Assembly: GCA_963710355.1 (NCBI GenBank) | Contig: CAVPZU010000002.1 | Span: 1 to 64,000, forward strand | Origin: Fen-1359 sp963710355 | GTDB taxonomy: Bacteria; Planctomycetota; Phycisphaerae; Sedimentisphaerales; Anaerobacaceae | Length of the DNA: 64,000 nt | Direction: 5' to 3' | Part shown: one piece after another, positions 46,932 to 55,074 of the stretch | Layout: every line of letters begins with the position of its first letter | Numbering within the stretch: position 1 is the stretch's first letter | Notes under the pieces: model-generated | The model's database searches: none | Told to the model about the DNA's origin: nothing | What the model saw: the letters and a program-made list of their open reading frames with translations, nothing else | Position numbers and translations under genes: made by a program

Positions 46932-47891
46932 CTAATTCGCCGCGTTGCGAAAGCGAACGCGCCGCAACGGGTCGGCTAAATGGTCGTAGCCTGCCGGCTG
47001 AAGCCTGCGAATCTTGCCGGCGATTGTCTTGATTTGCATTACTTTCGTATCCGTAATTATCCCTACTGCGGTGACAGGCGGTTTTTTGTTCCAGCGGGCA
47101 CGCAGCTTTTTATACTCCTTTTTTGAGAGCGTAAAAAGCAGCTCAAAATCCTCGCCGTCATTTAACGCAGCAGACAGAGGGTCTTTATTCCTTTTGGCAT
47201 CCTTCGATATCGGAATCTGCTCGGCAAATAACAGAGCGCCGACGCCGCTTTGCCGACATATTCTATTCAAATCAGTGCTTAATCCATCGCTGATGTCCAT
47301 CATTGAATGAATAACAACAGTCTGTGCAAGTTCAAGAGCCTCTCTGACCCGCGGCTGGAAACGCAGGTGCCTGCCGAAACCGGCGCCGCCGAGCGTCCCC
47401 GTGACGCAGATAACGTCACCGACTTTCGCACCGTTTCTCCGGAGCGGCTTTGTTTTGCCCGGCTTGCTTATCATAGCGACATTTATCACAAACGGCGTCC
47501 TCCCCTTCCAGACTGTAATGTCCCCGCCGACAAGTGCGCATTTGTATTTGTCAGCCGCCTCGATAATGCCTGCGTGCAGTTGTTTAAGCTCTTTTACTCC
47601 ATATCCTTTCGGCAAGGCAACGCTTACAACCGCAGCGACAGGAACGGTCGCCATAGCGGCACAATCGCTCAAGTTGACCGCCATTGCCTTGTAGCCGACT
47701 TGTTTGAGCGCGTCCTTTCGCATGTCGAAATGCACGCCATCGAGAAGCATATCAGTTGTAATAAGGACCGGAGTTCGGCCGGCTAAACGAATCTCGGCCA
47801 TATCGTCGCCGATACCAATCGGAAAAAATTTGGGCGGCAATTTCCTCTGCCCGGCGAACCAGGCGGCTATCTGGTCTTCCTTATTCCTCAT
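46932..47891 (-). CDS. thiL: Thiamine-monophosphate kinase
   Basis: ATP-dependent phosphorylation of thiamine phosphate to the cofactor thiamine diphosphate. The 319-residue protein has the AIRS-like fold: IGIGDDMAEI, TTDMLLDGVHFD, AVNLSDCAAMA, LVGGDITVWKG and MDISDGLSTDLNRIC carry the metal- and ATP-binding Asp residues. It ends ten bases before tsaE and its ATG overlaps the argH stop (ATGA), so argH-thiL-tsaE form one unit. Confidence 0.93.
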   Translation of the reverse strand: MRNKEDQIAAWFAGQRKLPPKFFPIGIGDDMAEIRLAGRTPVLITTDMLLDGVHFDMRKDALKQVGYKAMAVNLSDCAAMATVPVAAVVSVALPKGYGVKELKQLHAGIIEAADKYKCALVGGDITVWKGRTPFVINVAMISKPGKTKPLRRNGAKVGDVICVTGTLGGAGFGRHLRFQPRVREALELAQTVVIHSMMDISDGLSTDLNRICRQSGVGALLFAEQIPISKDAKRNKDPLSAALNDGEDFELLFTLSKKEYKKLRARWNKKPPVTAVGIITDTKVMQIKTIAGKIRRLQPAGYDHLADPLRRVRFRNAAN

Positions 47892-49275
47892 CGTTTTGAA
47901 AGCTGCTTTTTCCAGAAAGCGATTTGCTCACCGGCCTGTTTAACTCCAGCGGCGCCGCTGGTTGCATATCTTTTTACAACATTTTCTGCTCCGAGGTATC
48001 GATAAACATCCCGCTCAATTTGCGGACAATACCTTTTGAATTCGGACAAATCCAGATGAGCAAGTTTTTTTCTGTTTTTTTCGCAAAAAGAAACTAACCG
48101 GGCCACAATGCCGTGAGCTTTTCGAAATGCAATTTTTTTTAGGACGAGATATTCCGCCAGGGCTGTCGCATCGAGAAAACCCTCATCGAGACCGGATTTT
48201 ATATTATCGACATTAAATTCCGTATTGGCGACAATAGCACGGGCCATATCGACAGATGCTTCAATGGTATCTGCCGCTGCAAAGGTGTGAATTTTATCAT
48301 CCTGCAGGTCGCGATTGTAGCCTGAAGGCAGGCCCTTTAAGATTGTCAACATACCAACAAGAGAACCATAAACAGTGCCGGTTTTGGAGCGAATAAGTTC
48401 GAGCATATCGGGATTGCGTTTTTGCGGCATCATACTTGAGGACGTGCAGTAGCTGTCGTCGATGCGAATAAAATCAAACTCGCCGGTCGAAAAAATCATC
48501 CAGTCCTCTGCCAATCGCGACAGGTGCGCTGCAATCAGGGCGCAATCAAAGATAAATTCCGCACAAAAATCCCTGTCGGAGGTCGCATCGATACTGTTCC
48601 CGCTAACCTGAGGGAAGCCAAGCTGCCCGGCTGTGCTGTTGCGGCTAATCGGGAGTGTGCTGCCTGCAATCGCGCCGCTTCCGAGAGGCGAGACATTCAG
48701 CAGGCTGCTGCAGTTTCCAAGCCTGATAAAATCACGTTCAAACTGTTCAACGAAACTTAGCAGGTATGCAGGCAAAACTATCGGCTGGGCCCGCTGAAGG
48801 TGCGTATATGACGGACATACAACATCCGGATATTTTTGAGCCGTTGCGACAAAGACCTTCTGAAGTAATGTTATTTTATCCTTTACAACTTCAATCTCAT
48901 CTCGCATCCACAGCCGCATATCGGTAGCGACCTGGTCGTTTCGGCTGCGGCCTGTGTGCAATTTTCTGCCGACATCGCCGGTTTTTCTAATCAGCGCCGC
49001 CTCAATAGCCATATGAATATCTTCATCAGCCTCGTCGAATTTAAATCTTCCTTGTGAAATTTGCGCTCTATCCGAAGCAAACCATTCCTGATTTGCCGGA
49101 ATTGTGCCTTACTTATCAGGTTCTGTTCAGAGAGCATCTGACTATGGGCAATAGATGCTGCGATATCGTATTTATAAAGCCGCTTGTCGTAAGACAGCGA
49201 TTGCACAAAATTAACTGCCATTTCAGATGGACTGCCTTTGAGACGCTTTTCCCAGCTTCTCTGTTTTTTTGCCAT
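47888..49275 (-). CDS. argH: Argininosuccinate lyase, frameshifted
   Basis: Cleaves argininosuccinate to arginine and fumarate. The N-terminal frame starts at 49275 (AKKQRSWEKRLKG) and the rest begins as EDIHMAIEAALIRKTGDVG with GRKLHTGRSRNDQVATD. The break is at 49043-49045, where one A is missing from a run (the expected reading is EDFKFDEADEDIHMAIE). Other family motifs are intact: YTHLQRAQPI, STGEFDFI and the flexible-loop signature SSSMMPQKRNPD with the catalytic Ser. Reassembled length of about 462 residues is normal. The indel is likely technical. Coupled to thiL. Confidence 0.92.
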
Positions 49276-49378
49276 TTAAATTCTCCCAAAAATACATATT
49301 CTTTATGAAAATCATAAAAGGCCAATGAACATAAGTCAAGGAAAGAGAAAACAGGAATTGCAAAATATATTGCCTGAG

Positions 49379-49520
49379 CTATGTATCTATGCTGTTTTGG
49401 GTTCTGCCGGCACTTCCGCTTACAGAAATTGTGACAGTAAAGACCGTGCCTTTGCCGTATCGGCTTTGAAAACTGATATTTCCACAGATTTTACAATACT
49501 TATCCGCTCCACGCTATACG
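49379..49520 (-). pseudogene. Remnant of a histidine-kinase ATPase domain
   Basis: In the 374-base gap between argH and the methyltransferase, the minus strand reads GNISFQSRYGKGTVFTVTIS and soon stops, a typical C-terminus of a HATPase_c domain (compare GKGTxFT). Just upstream, in a shifted frame, RISIVKSV matches the preceding SIVK helix. It is short and frame-broken, so it is decay. The rest of the gap holds repeat phrases (ACACAGGATTTTCACAGATT type) and nothing else. Confidence 0.55.
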
Positions 49521-49568
49521 CTTTTTTCTGACACGGGTTAAACACAGGATTTTCACAGATTTGCAGGA

Positions 49569-49597
49569 TTGACATAAAACCCTTTTTGTCGGACAAT
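49569..49597 (+). promoter_or_regulatory. Possible promoter of the methyltransferase cluster
   Basis: A perfect TTGACA (49569-49574), a 17-base spacer and a weak GACAAT (49592-49597), about 50 bases before the start codon. Confidence 0.4.
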
Positions 49598-49649
49598 ATC
49601 CGAATAAATTATTGGATAAAGAAAGTAATCTGAGATTATTTGGAGAGAT

Positions 49650-51167
49650 ATGGCAAAGAAACCTGCATCCGATTCTAAAAAGGCTGCGTCGGTCGGCAAA
49701 CCATCTGCTCTTGTCGATACGCGGGTAATCTATTGTGGCGATAACCTCGACCAGCTTAAAAAACTCCCCGATGAATGTATCGACCTGATTTATATCGACC
49801 CGCCTTTTAATTCCAACCGCAACTATGAAGTCTTCTGGGGTGAGACAAAGGAAAAACGCTCATTCGAAGACCGCCACGCCTCGACTCAGGCATATATAGA
49901 ATTTATGCGGCCGCGCTGTATCGAACTCCACCGCGTCTTAAAGAAAACCGGCGCATTCTATTACCACTGCGACTGGCACGCCTCTCACTATGTCAAAATT
50001 ATGTTAGACCAGATTTTCAGCGAAAATCAGTTCCAAAACGAAATTATCTGGAAACGCAGAACGGGTTCGAGCCAACTTGAAAATCGTGGAATGTATGGCG
50101 TTTGTACAGACTCAATACTTTTTTATACGGCTGACAAAGATTATACTTTTACTACACCATATTCATTTGATGCAAAGGGATATAAAGAATATGTTGAAAA
50201 ATTTTTCCGCCACGTTGATGAAAGCGGCCGAAAGTTCCGAATTGACAATTTAGCGAATCCAGCACCTCGACCTAATCTAATGTATGAGTATAAAGGTTAT
50301 AAACCTCCTAAAAACGGTTGGGCTATTTCCAAAGAAAAGATGGAACAATGGGACAAAGAAGGCCGCTTGTATTTTCCCAAAGATCCTAATGGTCGTATAC
50401 AGCGAAAAAGATTTCTTGATGAGCTAAAAGGTAAACCTGTTCAGAATCTATGGGACGACATTGAGCCTCTTTCATCCCATAATGCCGAACGTCTTGGCTA
50501 TCCAACGCAAAAACCTTTAGCTCTGCTTGAAAGGATAATCAACGCTTCTAGTAATCCCAATGACATTGTTCTCGATGCTTTTTGCGGATGCGGAACGGCT
50601 CTTGTTGCCGCTGAAAATCTTGGTCGTCAGTGGATTGGAATTGATATTTCTCCGACTGCCTGTCGCGTAATGGCGAAGCGTCTGCGCGATGTCTGCAAAA
50701 TAAAAGAAGATGAAAAACTCTGGCAGATTGGCCGCGGCTTTGTCGTCCGAGACCTGCCGTGGACGATTGAGAAGTTGCGAGAGATACCACCATTTGAATT
50801 TGAGAACTGGGCAGTTATTGCGCTTGGTGGTAAGCCGAATGTCGCCAAGGTCGGTGATATGGGAATTGATGGCCGAATCTATCCCATCTCGGCTATTCCC
50901 CAAAAGAAGGCGGATGAGCTTAAATTTATGGATGTATGGTATCCGATACAGGTCAAGCAGAAAGACAAAGTTGGCCGTCCCGACATCGATTCTTTTGAGG
51001 CCGTTATGATGCGTGAAGACCGCACAAAGGGCTTTTTCATTTCGTTTGACTATTCCGGCGATGCTATGAGCGAGATACAGGCCTTTTTCAAAAAGACCGG
51101 CAAAAGTATTATTGCCCTTACCGTCAAAGACATTCTCGATGAACAAATCGCCTACAAACTGGCGTAG
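49650..51167 (+). CDS. DNA methyltransferase fused to an Mrr-like nuclease domain
   Basis: 505 residues. N-terminal N6-adenine/N4-cytosine methyltransferase of the beta order: DPPF at 50-53 (catalytic motif IV), a central target-recognition-like region (~130-280), YPTQKP at 284-289, and the SAM-binding motif DAFCGCGTALVAAEN from 309. From about 375 a second domain follows: GDMGIDGRIYPIS with Asp408, then WYPIQVKQKDKVG with Gln434-x-Lys436, which is the D...QxK pattern of Mrr-type (PD-(D/E)XK) restriction endonucleases. One chain could therefore both modify and cut DNA. GGAGAGAT precedes the ATG. The FRG gene starts ten bases after its stop. Alternative: a solitary methyltransferase with a degenerate nuclease. 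Confidence 0.85.
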   Translation: MAKKPASDSKKAASVGKPSALVDTRVIYCGDNLDQLKKLPDECIDLIYIDPPFNSNRNYEVFWGETKEKRSFEDRHASTQAYIEFMRPRCIELHRVLKKTGAFYYHCDWHASHYVKIMLDQIFSENQFQNEIIWKRRTGSSQLENRGMYGVCTDSILFYTADKDYTFTTPYSFDAKGYKEYVEKFFRHVDESGRKFRIDNLANPAPRPNLMYEYKGYKPPKNGWAISKEKMEQWDKEGRLYFPKDPNGRIQRKRFLDELKGKPVQNLWDDIEPLSSHNAERLGYPTQKPLALLERIINASSNPNDIVLDAFCGCGTALVAAENLGRQWIGIDISPTACRVMAKRLRDVCKIKEDEKLWQIGRGFVVRDLPWTIEKLREIPPFEFENWAVIALGGKPNVAKVGDMGIDGRIYPISAIPQKKADELKFMDVWYPIQVKQKDKVGRPDIDSFEAVMMREDRTKGFFISFDYSGDAMSEIQAFFKKTGKSIIALTVKDILDEQIAYKLA

Positions 51168-51176
51168 GAAAATAAA

Positions 51177-52028
51177 ATGGCAACGGAAAAAATAACTACA
51201 AAAACATATGTGATTGAAAATATAAACAACGTTATTGAGATTGGCACCAAATTAACCTTAAGTTGGTTCAGAGGTCAACCAAAGGTCTATGGCAACATTA
51301 CCCCAAAATTATTCCGTGAGGAAATACCAGATAGATCCCTGGATTATGAATGGTCCCTTATTACAAATTTCATGCTTGGTGCCCCCACTCTCTCTTCTTA
51401 TATTCCATCCCGAGATAATGACTATCTCACGTGGCTTTTTTTAGCTCAACATCATGGCTTACCGACTAGACTATTAGACTGGACAGATAGTGTTCTTGTT
51501 GCATTATTCTTTGCCGTTAATGACTTCCCTGATAGTCCTGGCGAGCTATGGGCCATGAACCCCATTCGCTTAAACTGCTGCACAGGTCATACTTCGATTG
51601 CAACTCCAAATGATCCGGAAGTCAGATTTTTTGCGTCGGAGCCTCATGCCCCCTCTGAAACTTTAACCAAAGAATTTAAACTAAACAGTCCGCCTGAAAG
51701 GCCCAAAGCACTTTTTCCTCCCCTGAATTTTCCTCGCATGATTGCTCATTTGAGCCGATTCACTATTCACCCAGTTCCCAATCCGGGCAATTCAATACCT
51801 GATCTCTTACCAGATGAAGATTATTTAGTACGCTACATCATACCTTCCGACAACGACAAGAAAAAGAAACTACTGGAAGACTTGGAAGCCTTGGGAATCT
51901 CAAAAACTACTATGTTTCCCAACCTGGATTCTCTCGCCGAAGATGTAAGACAACGTCATAGTAGCCCTCTATCAGCTTCTACTTTACAAAAACCCCCAAT
52001 GTGTGCAGGTGAATATAAACTTCCCTAA
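51177..52028 (+). CDS. FRG-domain protein
   Basis: 283 residues. The FRG signature is complete: WFRGQP at 30-35, NITPKLFRE at 40-48 and QHHGLPTRLLDWT at 91-103, followed by ALFFAVND. The conserved polar residues (Arg32, His92-93, Arg98, Asp101) suggest an enzymatic or ligand-binding site, but the biochemistry of FRG domains is not firmly established. FRG proteins are often found in defence islands. The C-terminal half (about 150-283) has no recognised domain. It is ten bases downstream of the methyltransferase-nuclease and probably cotranscribed with it. Confidence 0.85.
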   Translation: MATEKITTKTYVIENINNVIEIGTKLTLSWFRGQPKVYGNITPKLFREEIPDRSLDYEWSLITNFMLGAPTLSSYIPSRDNDYLTWLFLAQHHGLPTRLLDWTDSVLVALFFAVNDFPDSPGELWAMNPIRLNCCTGHTSIATPNDPEVRFFASEPHAPSETLTKEFKLNSPPERPKALFPPLNFPRMIAHLSRFTIHPVPNPGNSIPDLLPDEDYLVRYIIPSDNDKKKKLLEDLEALGISKTTMFPNLDSLAEDVRQRHSSPLSASTLQKPPMCAGEYKLP

Positions 52029-52082
52029 CCTCTACAACCTAATCCCCAAAGAAATAAAAATCGTGGAAGGGGCAGCAAATCG

Positions 52083-52811
52083 ATGATATTAAATGAAAAA
52101 GAACAAAAAGTTTTGAGAACGATAACAAGATGGTTTCGGGAAGGCAAAAACGATATTGGTCGGGATACCGCAATAGCAGAATTACAGATTAGTGATTCCG
52201 AATACAACACTATTATGCCTTTGATGGAAAATATTGGTGCAATCGAAGCAATGCACGGTCAACCGAGTGATGGGCCTAATTATATTGCGTTAGATTTTAC
52301 ACCTCTGTTCTATAGTGAGCAACTTGTTCGCCAAATAGACGAACAGATTGAGAGTGAAAAGAGGGCAGTTCTTTCAGACTTTGTTCAACAGTTGCAGTCA
52401 CATGTCCCGCAGAATCCTCGGACTGCTAATAAATCCATAACTAAAGATTACAAAAAATGTAAAAGCTTTATAAAAAGGCTTAGAAAAATAGAAAAGATCA
52501 CTGCCCCCGACAAACGTGGTGAAGCTTTATCAAACTTAACTAAAGACATGAGACAGAATGGCTTTGATTTTCCAATTGTATATCATCAAACCACTAAAAA
52601 TGTTTTACAGCTTCTCAATAAACAGATTCGCGAGGTCAAAATTGAAAAACGCAAACGTTTATGGTTCTTGATAAAAACACTATCAATAATTATTGGAATA
52701 GTAGCAAGCGTAATGACCATTATTTTATTCGTTCTTCACTTTTTACCTTATCTGTCATTAATCTGGAAATCATTGTCTACATTTTTAATTTTTGCTGCTT
52801 GTCCGCCGTAA
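52083..52811 (+). CDS. Winged-helix-like protein with two C-terminal membrane helices
   Basis: 242 residues with no family I recognise. The N-terminal ~75 residues (EQKVLRTITRWFREGKNDIG ... AIAELQISDSEYNTIMPLM) look like a winged helix-turn-helix. The middle is helical and charged (~95-190), and the end has two membrane segments (about 193-217 and 219-240). GGAAGGGG sits nine bases before the ATG. It follows the FRG gene by 54 bases. The stop codon lies within an imperfect TCCGCC...GGCGGA inverted repeat (52802-52826), so the natural C-terminus may have been replaced. The layout, sensor plus membrane helices, recalls effector proteins of abortive-infection systems (inference). Confidence 0.6.
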   Translation: MILNEKEQKVLRTITRWFREGKNDIGRDTAIAELQISDSEYNTIMPLMENIGAIEAMHGQPSDGPNYIALDFTPLFYSEQLVRQIDEQIESEKRAVLSDFVQQLQSHVPQNPRTANKSITKDYKKCKSFIKRLRKIEKITAPDKRGEALSNLTKDMRQNGFDFPIVYHQTTKNVLQLLNKQIREVKIEKRKRLWFLIKTLSIIIGIVASVMTIILFVLHFLPYLSLIWKSLSTFLIFAACPP

Positions 52812-53347
52812 GTTTACTGAAGGCGGATGTAATTTTGCTCTTTGATTTTTAATTTTTGATTTTCTTTTCTCTGTACCCTCTGTGGCAAATTTGTTGTTGG
52901 TCTGTCGTCTGGAGTCTGTAGTCTGGAGTCTTTAATAATCAGTGTTAATCCGTGTCTGATAATTTTCTATTTTCTACCGAACAGGCCTTTTTGTCAAAAC
53001 TTACTTTGTCTTTCTTTTCGCTGACTTTAAAAGAATCCGCCTTCGGCGGATTCGTGGACAAGAAAAAATCATCGTTGAAAGCTTGCTTACATAAGAGAAT
53101 TTTTTCGAGAACACCCAAGTCAGCGAAAAACCCTCTGTGTCCTCTGTGGCTAATTAAATCCGTGTAAATCCGCGTAATCCGCGGCTAATTTTCTCTGCCC
53201 CCTTTGCCCTTGTGCTTTTTCAACTTGGACACTTGTCCGCCTGCGGCGGATTGAACATTGGAAATTGGACATTCCTTCGCCCCCTGCCCACCCGCCTGCG
53301 GCGGACTCAATTCAATTCTATCATACCTGCAAATTTGAGATCGTAAT
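52812..53347. repeat. Repeat-rich spacer with clustered GGCGGA palindromes
   Basis: No gene. Palindromes lie at 52802-52826 (long loop), 53036-53050 (TCCGCC-TTC-GGCGGA), 53236-53250 (TCCGCC-TGC-GGCGGA) and 53292-53304. Between them are phrases such as GTCTGGAGTCTGTAGTCTGG, CTCTGTGTCCTCTGTGGC and AATCCGTGTAAATCCGCG, like those at 14.5 and 49.5 kb. It is the densest repeat tract of the window and lies directly behind the putative defence cluster. Confidence 0.65.
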
Positions 53348-53842
53348 TTACACAAGCAAAATCAGTTCATAACTCATATCATCAAGTTCAACGATGACAA
53401 CGCAAGGCTGGCCCGTAAGCCAGTCCGTTGCCTCGCCCGGATTGACAATTAAGGTTTTGCCGACCGTTCTTATATCCTGCCTGTGGGTATGTCCGTAAAT
53501 GACCAAATCATATTTGGAGCTTGCTGCAACCTCGTTGATTGCATCCGGCCTGTGGGTCATAAAAACTCTTCTGTCTGCAATCTTATCATTATAAACGCTA
53601 TCGTAAACTTCGCCGCCGAAACCTTCTATTGCATTTTTTAAATGTATCTTTTCGCCGTCGCAATTTCCGAAGACAGCAACAAACTTTGCCTCCTTCAGGT
53701 CGGCAAAGGCCTTTGCTGTAAAAGGCGATACTATATCGCCGGCGTGCAGGACATATTTTACCTGCCTTTTATTAAATATTTCGATTGCCTTGATTACATT
53801 GCTGTGATGGTCGTGAGTATCGCTGATAATACCTATCTTCAT
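53348..53842 (-). CDS. YfcE/MJ0936-type metallophosphoesterase
   Basis: 164-residue calcineurin-like phosphodiesterase. Metal ligands are in GIISDTHDHH, VLHAGDIVS, AVFGNCDGE, MTHRPDA and IYGHTHRQD, in the expected order. It ends shortly after VNPGEATDW. Cytoplasmic; the physiological substrate is unknown. Confidence 0.9.
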   Translation of the reverse strand: MKIGIISDTHDHHSNVIKAIEIFNKRQVKYVLHAGDIVSPFTAKAFADLKEAKFVAVFGNCDGEKIHLKNAIEGFGGEVYDSVYNDKIADRRVFMTHRPDAINEVAASSKYDLVIYGHTHRQDIRTVGKTLIVNPGEATDWLTGQPCVVIVELDDMSYELILLV

Positions 53843-53973
53843 AATTATCCCTGCGGTTATTAAACCAATTCCCTCAATTACAATATAATGGAAATATCCG
53901 TCGCCGTCAAAATTAAATTTTTTTGTCCGTCATTCACCTTTTATTTCTCTGTTCCCTATAGTATAAGAAAGGT

Positions 53974-54204
53974 ATGAAACTGATACTTTATATGATTGCA
54001 GCTCCATTGTTTCTCATCTCGATGGCAGCCTATGTATTTGTCGAAGTCCGTATGAGAAGGCAGGCCGACCGGCACCTCGATGAGATTTACTATGAATTTG
54101 AGGACCAGATTCCTGCCCTTAAACGATACAACAAATGGTCGCATCTTACCTTCGCCTCTGCGTGCCTTGCCGCCCTGCTTTTATTCCTCGCTTATGTTCT
54201 CTGA
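53974..54204 (+). CDS. Small two-helix membrane protein
   Basis: 76 residues with two hydrophobic segments (about 4-24 and 56-76) flanking a charged loop (RMRRQADRHLDEIYYEFEDQ). No family recognised. Codon-like periodicity and conserved-looking charges support a real gene, but there is only a weak Shine-Dalgarno (AGAAAGG). Confidence 0.5.
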   Translation: MKLILYMIAAPLFLISMAAYVFVEVRMRRQADRHLDEIYYEFEDQIPALKRYNKWSHLTFASACLAALLLFLAYVL

Positions 54205-54253
54205 ATTATTCTGTACCAAAAAACAATCCGCTTTTTTCACACTGTTCAACTGT

Positions 54254-54295
54254 TAAAAAACAAAAACGACTACAGATTCTAAATCCGTAGTCGTT
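54254..54295 (-). terminator. Intrinsic terminator after the PilZ gene
   Basis: AACGACTAC (54265-54273) pairs with GTAGTCGTT (54287-54295), extended inward by GATT/AATC around a mismatch, and on the minus strand is followed by T-rich TTTTTGTTTTTT. It terminates the gene at 54335-54652. Confidence 0.8.
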
Positions 54296-54334
54296 CTATA
54301 TATATATATCCCCAAAATGATTATCTATCGTTAT

Positions 54335-54652
54335 CTATGAATTAAACTGAATCGCTATACCAATGCTGGCATCCTTCAGGATGCTTTCTCTGACAATCCT
54401 CACAATCTTCCCGCTCTTTATCCGTGCATAAGCACCTTTTTCCTTTGCCAACTGCTCCGTGCGGGGGAAATTCAGCTCAATGGTATTACCTGTCTTGACC
54501 GGTGCCGTCACAGGCATTGTCAGAAAAACGCCCGTCTTGCTGATATTCGAACTTCTTGCGTTGAAGAACCTGTGAGCCGCCGGAATCCAAACGCTAACTG
54601 GCCAGGAAAGTTGCGTCCTGCCTTCTTTTCTCTGCTCTGTTAGGGTATTCAT
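54335..54652 (-). CDS. PilZ-domain protein
   Basis: 105 residues. The cyclic-di-GMP-binding signature is present: EQRKEGR (RxxxR) near the N-terminus and NISKTGVFL ((D/N)xSxxG) about 25 residues later. A stand-alone cyclic-di-GMP receptor, plausibly acting with the HD-GYP protein 13 kb away. It has its own terminator. Confidence 0.85.
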   Translation of the reverse strand: MNTLTEQRKEGRTQLSWPVSVWIPAAHRFFNARSSNISKTGVFLTMPVTAPVKTGNTIELNFPRTEQLAKEKGAYARIKSGKIVRIVRESILKDASIGIAIQFNS

Positions 54653-55074
54653 AGCTAATCTCCCAAAAAATTAAGTCGTTCCTTCAATAATAAGATTTTT
54701 ATCGTCAATGTTAATTTGGGAAGTTTAGCGTAAATGGCAAATTACAATGAATTATAAAATTATTTATAATATTACCCAAATTAACATTTAATCGTTATTT
54801 TTATGGGTCTTTCTATGAGAAAATTTTCGAATTTTTTTAAAGCATCTACTGTTCTGATGAAAAAATCACCCTTGCCATTGCTGGCCAGCCACAGGCAGGT
54901 ACGGCAATCATTCGCTTTGGAACGCTTCCTTGATAAACGACACAAGGACATGCAATCCGGCCTCGCAACGAGGTGTTTTCTGCAAAACATTTTCGCAAAC
55001 TCAGTCAAAATCTTGAGAGTTCCGAAAAATCAGGGCTTGTTTGAAGGAGCAATTTACTGTATTTTTATCGGCTT
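54653..55074. other. 422-base spacer with one doubtful minus-strand ORF
   Basis: A 75-residue frame at 54781-55008 (TTG start) has four Cys in CMSLC and CRTCLW around a basic stretch, which could be a small metal-binding protein, but there is no good Shine-Dalgarno and no family match. The sequence next to the PilZ start is AT-rich and probably carries its promoter. Confidence 0.35.
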
